DNA of 30,932 bases from NCBI GenBank assembly GCA_964514215.1, contig CAZEPW010000043.1, forward strand, positions 1 to 30,932. Direction: 5' to 3'. Below are positions 1 through 8,009 of the stretch, piece after piece (position 1 is the first letter of the stretch; each line of letters begins with the position of its first letter). This stretch comes from CAYQUC01 sp964514215. Its GTDB lineage: Bacteria > Pseudomonadota > Gammaproteobacteria > UBA6429 > Thiohalophilaceae. The notes beneath the pieces are model-generated. The model had not been told where the DNA came from. It saw nothing but the letters and a program-made list of their open reading frames with translations, and searched no databases. Made by a program: the position numbers and the translations under genes.

Positions 1-55
1 AAGACTTCTAATCTTTTTCAAAGACTTCTAATCTTTTTCAAAGACTTCTAATCTT
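1..55. repeat. 20-bp tandem repeat, 2.75 copies
   Basis: Bases 1-20 and 21-40 are identical and 41-55 repeat the first 15 bases of the unit (it begins AAGACTTCTAATCTT). The last partial unit runs directly into the hairpin at 48-70. The array may continue to the left of the window. It lies just past the end of the minus-strand nitrate operon. The unit contains CTAATCTT, the same core as the palindromes at 48-70 and 9516-9538. Confidence 0.9.
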
Positions 56-70
56 GCTTCGCAAGATTAG
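48..70 (-). terminator. Perfect 10-bp hairpin at the end of the nitrate operon
   Basis: Left arm CTAATCTTGC (48-57), loop TTC, right arm GCAAGATTAG (61-70). It overlaps the stop codon of the DsrC-family gene (67-69). There is no clear U-tract, so intrinsic termination is not certain. It could instead be a repeat-derived 3' stabilising hairpin. The symmetry is seen directly; the terminator role is inferred. Confidence 0.5.
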
Positions 71-426
71 TGCTCGCCTTTAGTTCGTAATAAACCAGCT
101 AAACGATTACCTTGTTTTTGAGGGCCACCACGTGGAAAAATTCGATGCAGGTATGTACTTGTCGCCTTGTCAGCATCCCAATGTTGCTTAAAGTGTTTAA
201 CGATTTTGCGAACTTCGCATTGCACTCGATGTAATTCATAATAAGCTCGTAAAAATTTTACGACTTCATAATGCTCATCTGTTAATTTCAAATTTTCGAC
301 TTGAGCTAGAGCCGTAACAAAATCAGTTGACCAATCATCACTATCAACAATATAACCTTCGCTATCGGTTAATACAATTTCACCGTTAACAATAAGTTCT
401 TTTGTCTGCATATTTCGATAACGCAT
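67..426 (-). CDS. DsrC/TusE-family protein lacking both catalytic cysteines (RspA-like)
   Basis: A 119-residue protein of the DsrC/TusE/RspA family, which normally handles sulfur through one or two C-terminal cysteines. The family end is recognisable: an FPRGGPQKQ stretch followed by a RLAG motif. In DsrC the cysteine before (K/R)xAG and the penultimate cysteine carry the sulfur; here those places hold Asn and Glu-His. The only cysteine is residue 70, in the helical body. This pattern fits the RspA subgroup, for which a regulatory rather than sulfur-transfer role has been proposed. It is the last gene of the nitrate operon, 55 bases after the ferredoxin/anchor gene. The first ATG (426) is preceded by AAGGA; ATG at codon 6 is an alternative. 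A role in nitrate metabolism is inferred from position only. Confidence 0.8.
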   Translation of the reverse strand: MRYRNMQTKELIVNGEIVLTDSEGYIVDSDDWSTDFVTALAQVENLKLTDEHYEVVKFLRAYYELHRVQCEVRKIVKHFKQHWDADKATSTYLHRIFPRGGPQKQGNRLAGLLRTKGEH

Positions 427-481
427 ATTTAATCCTTGTTTTTAACTTATATCTACATTCAATGGGCGACATTATATAATC

Positions 482-2320
482 TTAATGATGATCTGGTAAG
501 ACACCCATTTGTTCCATTTCGGCTAAGCCAGTTTCACGCGCATGTTCCTGAAAGCCTTTATTACGCCAGAAAAAAGCACCCGGCATTGTGGTAGCTATCA
601 CCAAAACGTAAAACATTGCCCGGCTTACGATACTATTCGCTACAATTAACACAGTAACTACCACCCAAGAAAAATAAGCCATCAGCCCATCAGCTTGGCT
701 TAATAATAAAATACCTGTTAATAATAAACTTAACAGCAATCCTGCATTACGCAACATATAGGTTTTACCAAAAGTTGTGGTTTGTTCATAATGCGATGCA
801 GCAGCTTCGCCACCGGTTTTTTTAAGCGCTTTAGCATGTTGCCATAAACCAAAAGCTTCCATTAATATTCCAACAAATGCAATGCTTCCTGCAACAAAAA
901 ATAGTGACGTTATCGAAGCACCATTAAAAACCAATAATGCACCGTAAACAATCGCGACCACTAAAGCGCCAAGACTAAACATATTGCCATAAAAACTGGT
1001 GAGTACTTGCCAATGGTTCCAATAAGGTCGGGCTTTGATTCTATATATTTTATTCATAAAATAAAGTGCTAGAGGTCCACTCACAGCCGCCGCCCAAGCA
1101 AGCCCGGAGGTAATCATGCTTGCGATATTATCCGGTAACCAACTTAATAAAACCGGCAAACTGCTTAACACCGTGTATAACGCCAATAAATTATAAAATA
1201 CGGCAATTGCGGCAACTTCACGGCTAACGGGAGAATATCGCAGATTATTAAAAGCGCGATAAAAACGATGCGGTTTACCAAGGTGCATTGTTGATAATGT
1301 CAGTGCGAAAGTTTCTAAACCGAGCAAACTAAATAATAGTGCAGAGTATAATAACGGGTGTGATGCAGCAGAGACTATCTCTAAACCAAACATCGGCGCT
1401 AAAAACATAAATAGAAATGCACCAACAACCGTTTGTGTTAATAAAGTAAAAATAACCAACGGATTTTCTCTGGAACTTAATTTAGCAAAATTCCATTGTG
1501 GTGCAACGCCAGTATCATGAACTTTCGTTTTATACTCACCATTACCCTGCTCGTCTTTTTCATAACGCAATGGTGCGGAGTCTGGCCGGGTCATTTCACG
1601 TGGTAAACTTTTTGTTTGCTGAAAACGAATATTGGGATTTGTAATATCCGGTGATGGAAAACCAGGAATTTTTATATCAAGCTGATCACGATTCTCGGGC
1701 GTTGTTTCAATCACCCCAAAATCCAATGCCGTTGCTAAACACGCAGAAACACAGGCTGGTTTTAATCCGACTTCGAGCCGGTCGACACACATATTGCATT
1801 TTTGAACATGCCCTTTGCTGGTATCCAACTGCGGTGCATTATACGGGCATACCCAAGTACAGTAACCACAGCCAAAACAAATATCCGGATCTTGTAATAC
1901 CGCGCCATACTCAGCAAATTTTGTATACGCGCGTGTCGGACAACCTTTTAAACAAACCGGATCATCACAATGATTACAAGCCATTGAAATATTTAAACGT
2001 GTATAACTTGGATAAGTGCCACCTTCAACATAACCAACCGCTCGAAAAGCTAAATGCGGCGGTAAATCATTTTTTTCGCTACAAGCTGATTCACACGCAT
2101 GACACGAAATGCAATTATCGGCATTAAAATAAAACCCGTGTTGTTTATAACGATCTGGATTATCACTAATTGCTGAATCACCATTAATATTTAAACTTTT
2201 ACCGGCAAGCTCATCGGAATTATCGACCAATTGAATTTTTTTACCATAACGGTTTAATTCAGGCGATTCACCTTTAGGAACAAAGGCATATTTGGGTTCG
2301 TCACTTCGTACTTTAAACAT
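482..2320 (-). CDS. Four-cluster ferredoxin fused to DmsC-like membrane anchor, electron donor to nitrate reductase
   Basis: A 612-residue fusion. Residues about 60-200 form a DmsB-like electron-transfer domain with 16 cysteines in four sets: C70/73/76/80, C115/118/123/127, C148/151/154/158 and C175/178/190/194. This fits four [4Fe-4S] clusters. Residues about 285-600 are hydrophobic with roughly eight membrane spans, and match the DmsC/YnfH anchor that takes electrons from quinol. No Tat or Sec signal is seen, so the iron-sulfur part should face the cytoplasm. It lies 24 bases downstream of the nitrate reductase gene and is probably co-translated. The likely role is to pass electrons from the quinol pool to the cytoplasmic nitrate reductase, replacing the NADH or ferredoxin partners of classical Nas systems. 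The family is clear; the partner is inferred from the operon. Confidence 0.85.
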   Translation of the reverse strand: MFKVRSDEPKYAFVPKGESPELNRYGKKIQLVDNSDELAGKSLNINGDSAISDNPDRYKQHGFYFNADNCISCHACESACSEKNDLPPHLAFRAVGYVEGGTYPSYTRLNISMACNHCDDPVCLKGCPTRAYTKFAEYGAVLQDPDICFGCGYCTWVCPYNAPQLDTSKGHVQKCNMCVDRLEVGLKPACVSACLATALDFGVIETTPENRDQLDIKIPGFPSPDITNPNIRFQQTKSLPREMTRPDSAPLRYEKDEQGNGEYKTKVHDTGVAPQWNFAKLSSRENPLVIFTLLTQTVVGAFLFMFLAPMFGLEIVSAASHPLLYSALLFSLLGLETFALTLSTMHLGKPHRFYRAFNNLRYSPVSREVAAIAVFYNLLALYTVLSSLPVLLSWLPDNIASMITSGLAWAAAVSGPLALYFMNKIYRIKARPYWNHWQVLTSFYGNMFSLGALVVAIVYGALLVFNGASITSLFFVAGSIAFVGILMEAFGLWQHAKALKKTGGEAAASHYEQTTTFGKTYMLRNAGLLLSLLLTGILLLSQADGLMAYFSWVVVTVLIVANSIVSRAMFYVLVIATTMPGAFFWRNKGFQEHARETGLAEMEQMGVLPDHH

Positions 2321-2344
2321 TACAACTACTCTAAATTAAATAAA

Positions 2345-4525
2345 CTAATAAGTTCGTGCGGCTTTATTTCTAACAGCAGCAGCACCTTGATTTTCGATAG
2401 CTTCAACTTTAACAGCACATTGTTTAAAACCGGGTTGTCGTGAATGCGGATCTAATAAACCTAATGTTAAGCGGTTAACACATTCATAAAAATGAAACGG
2501 AATAAATACCATATTCGGTGGTACCCGTTGTGTTAACTGCACCATCACCACCGCATCACCACGACGTGAGGTTAATCGAGCATAACCACTGTGCTTAATT
2601 CCAAGTCCTTTAGCCGAATCCGGATTCATTTCCATGTATGCTGTCGGACTGAATTTATTGATATTGCCAACTTTACCGGTACGTGTTCGAGTATGAAAGT
2701 GCTCCACTACTCGGCCGCTGTTTAACCAGAATGGATATTCTTCATCAGGTCGTTCATTATTATCAATAAAGGGTAGTGGTATTAATTTAGCCTTACCATC
2801 TTCATACTGAAATTTTCCATCAGTGTATAAACGCGCTGTACCGGATTCATCACCATCCGTACAAGGCCATTGAATACCTTTTTGCTGTTCCAATTTATTG
2901 TAGCTCATACCGGAGTAATCCAGCATTCGACCTTTTGACAATTGTTTCATTTCTTCAAAGGCAGCTTCGGTGGATTCAGGAAAATTTGGTTTTTTATCAT
3001 TATCAAAGCGTTTAGCCATTTGATTAAAAATCCAAAAATCCGTTTTTGAATCTTTGTGCGGCGGAATAACATTTCGAATTAAATTAACACGGCGCTCAGT
3101 ATTGGTAAAACAGCCTTGCTTCTCTGCCCATACTGCGGCAGGTAGATAAACGTGACTATATTCGTTAGTTTCAACATCTTCGTAAGCATCTTGTACCACT
3201 AGAAAATCTAATTTCTCTAAGGTTTTACGGATACGTGTTGTATTGGTCATGGATGTCATCGGATTGGTCGCTATAATCCACAAACCTTTAATTTGACCGG
3301 TTTCAATCGCAGGAAAAATATCCGTTTGAAACAAGCCGCGTTTTTCAGGTAAAAAGTCTTCGTCAATTCCCCAAAATTTGGCCACATCTTTTCGATCTTG
3401 CGGTTTTTCCAATGCACGATAACCGGGCAAGCCGGAACACGCGGACCATTCTCGAGTACCCATGGCATTACACTGACCGGTGATTGATAAGCTGGTGCTA
3501 CCGGGCTTGCCGATATTGCCGGTAATTAAATTCAAATTATTAATTCCAACAACACCATCGGAGCCATGGGTGCTTTGATTTATTCCCATTGTCCAAATCG
3601 TCATTGCAGAGCCAGATTTAGCATACAGCCGTGCAACCGTTCGAATGGTATCTTCATCGATACCACAAATTTTAGATGCCGTTACCGGATCATATTGTTT
3701 TACTAATTGTTCGAATTCTTGTGCACCGTTAGCATGGGCTGTGATGTAGTCTCGATCTTCCAAACCTTCATCTAAAATAACATGCGCCAAAGCATTCAAT
3801 AATACCACGTCTGTACCCGGCGTAATCGGTAAGTGCATATCGGCCATTTGGGCAAACATCGTTACTCGTGGATCAACAACAATAACGGGAAATTTGCGTT
3901 TTTCAAGGGCTTGTTTTAAACGCCAAAAAATAATGGGATGTTGCTCAGGAAGATTCGAACCTAATGCTAATAAACATTCAGTGTGTTCAAAATCATCATA
4001 ACAACCTGGCGGGCCATCGGAACCAAATGAGCGTTTATAACCTGACACAGCCGATGACATACACAAGGTGGTATTACCATCGTAATTATTCGTGCCAATA
4101 ACACCTCGAGCCAATTTACCAAGAGTATAAAACTCTTCAGTCATTATTTGCCCCGTTGATACGATTGCAAAAGCATCTCTGCCGTATTTTTCCTGGATGC
4201 GCTTTATTTCGCTACTGACTTTATCTAAGGATTCATCCCAACTTGCTTCGCGAAATTTATCATAGTGTTTTTCCCGCATGAGTGGCGTGCTGCCGCGCCC
4301 CGGAGTGGTAAACAATTCATGTTCAAAAATGCCTTTTAAACATAGCTTACCCCGATTAACATCGGCTGCTGCAACACCACGTGATGCAACCGCATCACCT
4401 TTATCATTTAAACCGACTTCAATAGAACAACCGGTTGAACAATAACCACAAGTAGTGTATTTCCACTCGACAACACCTTTGTCAGCAATTTTTATCGGAT
4501 TTTTTTTACTACGACCGAACAGCAT
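2345..4525 (-). CDS. nasA: Assimilatory nitrate reductase catalytic subunit (NasA/NarB type)
   Basis: A 726-residue molybdopterin oxidoreductase reducing nitrate to nitrite. The N-terminus has the [4Fe-4S] set C26, C29, C33 and C62. The molybdenum ligand is Cys155, in the LCMSSAVSGY motif typical of Nas/Nap-type enzymes, followed by a DGPPGCYDD segment. The MGDG-binding C-terminal domain is complete. The length is near NarB (about 700) and shorter than enterobacterial NasA, because the C-terminal BFD-like [2Fe-2S] domain is absent. Electrons must therefore come from another protein, most simply the ferredoxin/anchor encoded next. No Tat signal is present, so it is cytoplasmic. AGGG lies about 12 bases before the ATG. 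It follows nirD after 85 bases. Formate dehydrogenase is an alternative name for such sequences, but the nirBD/narK context favours nitrate. Confidence 0.9.
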   Translation of the reverse strand: MLFGRSKKNPIKIADKGVVEWKYTTCGYCSTGCSIEVGLNDKGDAVASRGVAAADVNRGKLCLKGIFEHELFTTPGRGSTPLMREKHYDKFREASWDESLDKVSSEIKRIQEKYGRDAFAIVSTGQIMTEEFYTLGKLARGVIGTNNYDGNTTLCMSSAVSGYKRSFGSDGPPGCYDDFEHTECLLALGSNLPEQHPIIFWRLKQALEKRKFPVIVVDPRVTMFAQMADMHLPITPGTDVVLLNALAHVILDEGLEDRDYITAHANGAQEFEQLVKQYDPVTASKICGIDEDTIRTVARLYAKSGSAMTIWTMGINQSTHGSDGVVGINNLNLITGNIGKPGSTSLSITGQCNAMGTREWSACSGLPGYRALEKPQDRKDVAKFWGIDEDFLPEKRGLFQTDIFPAIETGQIKGLWIIATNPMTSMTNTTRIRKTLEKLDFLVVQDAYEDVETNEYSHVYLPAAVWAEKQGCFTNTERRVNLIRNVIPPHKDSKTDFWIFNQMAKRFDNDKKPNFPESTEAAFEEMKQLSKGRMLDYSGMSYNKLEQQKGIQWPCTDGDESGTARLYTDGKFQYEDGKAKLIPLPFIDNNERPDEEYPFWLNSGRVVEHFHTRTRTGKVGNINKFSPTAYMEMNPDSAKGLGIKHSGYARLTSRRGDAVVMVQLTQRVPPNMVFIPFHFYECVNRLTLGLLDPHSRQPGFKQCAVKVEAIENQGAAAVRNKAARTY

Positions 4526-4610
4526 TTGTTATACCCTAATTTGATTTAATAAATATTGATATCAATTACACAAAACTCAGAAGATAAACCAGCTTTAAAT
4601 GACATTTAAG

Positions 4611-4952
4611 CTAGGACTTGGCAGTTACTTCATTTGCTTTTAATGACAACATTATTTTGCCATTATCATTTTTAACCGGATAACTAGCGGCGCAACCTTC
4701 ATCAGGAGCCACAGCAATGCCGGTGTCCAAGTTTATTTTCCAATCATGCAACGGACAGGCAACTTTATTGCCGTGCACAATACCTTGTGATAACGGCCCT
4801 TGTTTATGGGGACATTGATCGCGCAATGCAAACACTTGATCATCTGCAGTCCTAAATACTGCTATGTCACCATTTTTTGTTTCTATAACACGAGCACCCA
4901 TTTGCGGGATATCATCTAACGAACCTATTTCAATCCAATCTTGATTTGCCAT
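4611..4952 (-). CDS. nirD: Nitrite reductase small subunit, Rieske type
   Basis: A 113-residue protein with a full Rieske-type [2Fe-2S] site: C47-P-H49 and C66-P-L-H69. It matches NirD, the small subunit of cytoplasmic NADH-dependent nitrite reductase, in length and motif spacing. Some NirD proteins lack the cluster ligands; all four are present here. It lies 64 bases downstream of nirB in the same orientation. The ribosome binding site is weak (GGTAG), suggesting it depends on translation from nirB. There is a small chance that it is a general Rieske ferredoxin, but the position beside nirB makes NirD the sound call. Confidence 0.95.
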   Translation of the reverse strand: MANQDWIEIGSLDDIPQMGARVIETKNGDIAVFRTADDQVFALRDQCPHKQGPLSQGIVHGNKVACPLHDWKINLDTGIAVAPDEGCAASYPVKNDNGKIMLSLKANEVTAKS

Positions 4953-5016
4953 TTTTTAACTACCATCTATTTTTAGACTACCGGAACGAGTTGCGTTCCG
5001 GCAGTGAATAATTTAA

Positions 5017-7452
5017 TTAACCAATTTGTTTCATTGGTGTAAATTCATGAGCATCTGTACCTTGGGCACGTTCAGTCCACGGATCGTCTTGAGCAAATTT
5101 TTGCGAGAAATAGAAACGTGCTGCTAATATCGCTCTATTTTCATCGTCATCAACCATTTTCTCTTTAACGTAAGATAAACCAACACGTTCAATCCACGGT
5201 GCGGTACGTTCAAGGTAATGTGCATCTTCTCGATAGAGCTGCATAAATGCAGCAGCGTATTCCAACACTTCTTCCGACGTTTCCACATTACATAACAAAT
5301 CCGTCACTCGAACTTTAATACCACCATTACCACCAACGTGTAACTCATAACCCGAATCAACGCACACAACACCAAAATCTTTAATGGTTGCTTCGGCACA
5401 GTTTCGAGGACAACCGGATGCGGCCATTTTATATTTGTGCGGTGTCCATGAGCCCCAAGTCATTTTTTCGAGATCAACACCAATTTGCGTTGAGTCCTGT
5501 GTACCAAAGCGACACCATTCTTTACCAACACAGGTTTTTACGGTTCGTAAGGCTTTACCATAAGCATGACCTGACACTAAACCGGCTTTACTCAAATCAC
5601 CCCAAATTTTAGGCAACTCTTCTTTTGTTAAACCATACATTGCAATTCGCTGGCCACCGGTGACATGCACGGTTTTCACTTTAAATTTTTCTGCAACATC
5701 AGCAATTGCGCGTAACTCATTCGGTGTTGTACCACCACCCCACATACGAGGAATAACTGAAAAGGTACCGTCTTTTTGAATATTGGCATGCTTACGCTCA
5801 TTAACAAAACGCGATTGATAGTCATCACTTTGTGCATCAGGAAAAGCACACATGACATAATAATTTAATGCTGGACGACATTTACTACAACCATCCGGTG
5901 TCGACCACGCCATCGAATCCATCACAGCACGAATTGTTTTTAATTCTCGGTCTTTTATCGCAGCGCGAATAGAATCATGGTTATGTTCAGTACAAGGACA
6001 AATAGGTTTTAAGTGCGGAGCAACAGAAAAATCTCCACCGACAGTATTCGCTAATAAAGCTTCAACTAAACCAGTACAGGAACCACACGAACTCGATGCT
6101 TTGGTATGTGTTCGCACTTCTTCGATTGTTAATAATTGATGCTCATTAATGGCTTGTATAATGTCGCCTTTACAAACACCATTACAACCACAAATCTCGG
6201 CGCTATCAGATAATGCAGCAATACGATTTTCTTCACCATGACCAGAATCACCAAGATGCGCTTGGCCAAATAATAACGTTTCGCGATATTCTGAAATATC
6301 AGTGTTATCACGCATTAAATCAAAATACCATGAACCATCAATGGTATCACCATACATCACGGCACCTTTAATACGGTTATCTTGCACAATTAATTTTCGA
6401 TAAACACCACGAGCGGCATCGTGAAAAACCAATTCTTCGGTATTTTCATTTCCAGTAAAATCACCAACTGAAAATAAATCAATGCCCGTTACTTTTAATT
6501 TTGTAGAAGTCACCGTGCCTTCGTAGCGACCTATTCCTAATTTAGCAAGATGATTAGCACACACTTTTGCCATTTCAAATAATGGTGCAACTAAACCATA
6601 AGCAACACCACGATGTTGTACACATTCACCAACAGAATAAATTCGAGGATCAAACGTTTGCAGTGTATCGTTAACAACAATACCGCGCTCGCAATGGATA
6701 CCGGCTTTTTCAGCTAAAGCATAATTAGGTTTAATACCAACGGCCATCACCACTAAATCGGCATAAATTTCAGTGCCATCTTTAAAACGAACCCGCTCAA
6801 CACGGTCTTTGCCAATAATTGCTTCAGTATTGGCTTCCATTAAAAAATTTAAACCGCGCTCTTCTAAAGATTTTTTCAATAAACCAGCAGCAGCTGAATC
6901 TAGCTGACGTTCCATCAACGTGTCCATCAGATGAACCACCGTAACACTCATACCTTGTTCTTTTAAACCATTAGCAGCTTCTAAACCTAATAAACCACCA
7001 CCAATCACAACAGCATGTTTATGCTTATTCGCGGCTTCAAGCATTAAATCAACATCGTGGATATCTCTAAAACTAATAACACCATCCAAATCATGTCCTG
7101 GAACAGGAATGATAAATGGGTTGGAACCGGTCGCTATTAATAAGCGATCATATTCTTCAACCAAACCATCGGCGGTAACAATTTTACGATTAACGCGATC
7201 AATTTCAGTCACTTCTTTGCCTTTGTGCAAAGTGACATTATTATCGGTATACCATTGATCATCATTCAACATGATTTCATTAATGGTTTTTTCGCCAGCT
7301 AAAACGGGAGAAAGCATAATACGGTTATAATTTCCATAGGGTTCTGCACCAAATACAGTGATGTCGTAGGCATCCTTTGTTAGCTTTAATAATTCTTCAA
7401 GGGTACGGATACCCGCCATTCCGTTACCAATTACCACGAGTTTTTCTTTCAT
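5017..7452 (-). CDS. nirB: NADH-dependent siroheme nitrite reductase large subunit
   Basis: An 811-residue enzyme reducing nitrite to ammonium in the cytoplasm. Domains in order: FAD/NAD(P)H oxidoreductase with an N-terminal GNGMAG motif and a second GGGLLGLE motif; a BFD-like [2Fe-2S] region with CxCxxxC and CGSC near residues 415-460, followed by a second cysteine set near 490-540; and the nitrite/sulfite reductase core. The siroheme-[4Fe-4S] ligands are the C-x5-C pair near residue 640 and the C-x3-C pair near 680. The frame also offers a GTG four codons earlier (7464), but GGAG at 7460-7463 is ideally spaced for the ATG at 7452 and would lie inside a GTG-initiated gene, so ATG is chosen. 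It is the first gene of the operon, about 33 bases below a perfect sigma54 promoter. Confidence 0.97.
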   Translation of the reverse strand: MKEKLVVIGNGMAGIRTLEELLKLTKDAYDITVFGAEPYGNYNRIMLSPVLAGEKTINEIMLNDDQWYTDNNVTLHKGKEVTEIDRVNRKIVTADGLVEEYDRLLIATGSNPFIIPVPGHDLDGVISFRDIHDVDLMLEAANKHKHAVVIGGGLLGLEAANGLKEQGMSVTVVHLMDTLMERQLDSAAAGLLKKSLEERGLNFLMEANTEAIIGKDRVERVRFKDGTEIYADLVVMAVGIKPNYALAEKAGIHCERGIVVNDTLQTFDPRIYSVGECVQHRGVAYGLVAPLFEMAKVCANHLAKLGIGRYEGTVTSTKLKVTGIDLFSVGDFTGNENTEELVFHDAARGVYRKLIVQDNRIKGAVMYGDTIDGSWYFDLMRDNTDISEYRETLLFGQAHLGDSGHGEENRIAALSDSAEICGCNGVCKGDIIQAINEHQLLTIEEVRTHTKASSSCGSCTGLVEALLANTVGGDFSVAPHLKPICPCTEHNHDSIRAAIKDRELKTIRAVMDSMAWSTPDGCSKCRPALNYYVMCAFPDAQSDDYQSRFVNERKHANIQKDGTFSVIPRMWGGGTTPNELRAIADVAEKFKVKTVHVTGGQRIAMYGLTKEELPKIWGDLSKAGLVSGHAYGKALRTVKTCVGKEWCRFGTQDSTQIGVDLEKMTWGSWTPHKYKMAASGCPRNCAEATIKDFGVVCVDSGYELHVGGNGGIKVRVTDLLCNVETSEEVLEYAAAFMQLYREDAHYLERTAPWIERVGLSYVKEKMVDDDENRAILAARFYFSQKFAQDDPWTERAQGTDAHEFTPMKQIG

Positions 7453-7495
7453 TACTTGCTCCACAAATGAAAATTCTTAATTCCTAATGCCATAG

Positions 7496-7511
7496 AGCAA
7501 CTACCGTGCCA
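7496..7511 (-). promoter_or_regulatory. Sigma54 (-24/-12) promoter for the nirB operon
   Basis: On the minus strand the sequence is TGGCACGGTAGTTGCT. It matches the RpoN consensus TGGCACG-N4-TTGCW at every position, with GG and GC separated by exactly 10 bases. Transcription should begin near 7485, giving a leader of about 33 bases before the nirB ATG. There is no room for a NasT/ANTAR-type leader RNA. The NtrC-type site at 7610-7624 is centred about 130 bases upstream of this start, a usual enhancer distance. Confidence 0.92.
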
Positions 7512-7609
7512 GAACATTAGAATTTGCTTAAATAACAACTAAGTCATTGTTATTATTAATTTAATTGGGTTAGTGATTAGCCTAATGAATAACACAACAA
7601 ATCGGCATC

Positions 7610-7624
7610 GCACTTAAATAGTGC
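7610..7624. promoter_or_regulatory. NtrC-type enhancer site 1
   Basis: GCAC, seven bases, GTGC: the dyad form of the NtrC consensus (TGCACC-N5-GGTGCA). The central seven bases are A/T only. It is centred about 130 bases upstream of the nirB sigma54 start and about 360 upstream of the narK start. The match is seen in sequence; NtrC binding is inferred. Confidence 0.7.
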
Positions 7625-7745
7625 ATTTTTACCTTGGATGCATCAAGCAAAGGCATTCAACGCCCCATTATATAGTATAAAAGCGAGCATGGCTTGCTAC
7701 CTACCCATGATAGACATGGATTTTAACTGTCGACTAAAGTCCGTT

Positions 7746-7786
7746 TATTAATTTCATCGTTACTCCGTAAACACCTGAAATTAATA
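7746..7786. other. 11-bp perfect inverted repeat in the nirB-narK gap
   Basis: Arms TATTAATTTCA (7746-7756) and TGAAATTAATA (7776-7786) are separated by 19 bases. The element lies between the two NtrC-type sites and upstream of both promoters, so it is probably outside both transcripts. It could be a regulator or IHF-related site, or a structural feature holding the divergent enhancers. No specific factor is recognised. Other than the promoters, the two dyads and a small palindrome at 7705-7719, I see no gene in 7453-8009. Confidence 0.5.
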
Positions 7787-7884
7787 GATGACATAGTCTC
7801 ACGTAGCATAAAAGTATCGTTACACAATTTAATTTACTATTTTTGACTGCTCGACAACGACATTCAATCTAGCTATATCATAAT

Positions 7885-7899
7885 GCACTAATATAGTGC
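7885..7899. promoter_or_regulatory. NtrC-type enhancer site 2
   Basis: GCAC, seven A/T bases, GTGC. It is nearly the same as site 1 at 7610-7624, and both contain an ATAGTGC half. It is centred about 87 bases upstream of the predicted narK transcription start. Two such dyads in one divergent promoter region, beside two sigma54 promoters, make chance unlikely. Confidence 0.72.
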
Positions 7900-7951
7900 G
7901 TCACAAGTATTAATTCAGCAATTTTTTTAATCTTATCAATAACTTAAAATA

Positions 7952-7967
7952 TGGCACAAACATTGCT
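7952..7967 (+). promoter_or_regulatory. Sigma54 (-24/-12) promoter for narK
   Basis: TGGCACAAACATTGCT, with canonical GG-N10-GC spacing. The predicted start is near 7979, giving a leader of about 30 bases to the narK ATG at 8010. It points away from the nirB promoter. Confidence 0.9.
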
Positions 7968-8009
7968 TTAAATTGTTTAAACCCAAAATAACAACTCAGA
8001 GAATTATCA

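Noticed and set aside
1..55. CRISPR-like array
   Set aside because: The units are 20 bp and directly adjacent, with no spacers and no cas genes, so it is a simple tandem repeat.
1651..2127. 158-codon plus-strand open frame
   Set aside because: It lies opposite the four-cluster ferredoxin coding region, whose 16 cysteines and family match are unambiguous. The frame has no recognisable domain.
7453..7464. GTG start four codons upstream for nirB
   Set aside because: GGAG inside those codons is correctly spaced for the ATG at 7452, and the resulting N-terminus matches the NirB family.
7485..7979. NasT/ANTAR-type leader RNA for nitrate control
   Set aside because: Predicted transcripts from both sigma54 promoters have leaders of only about 30 bases, so the inverted repeats in the gap would not be transcribed.
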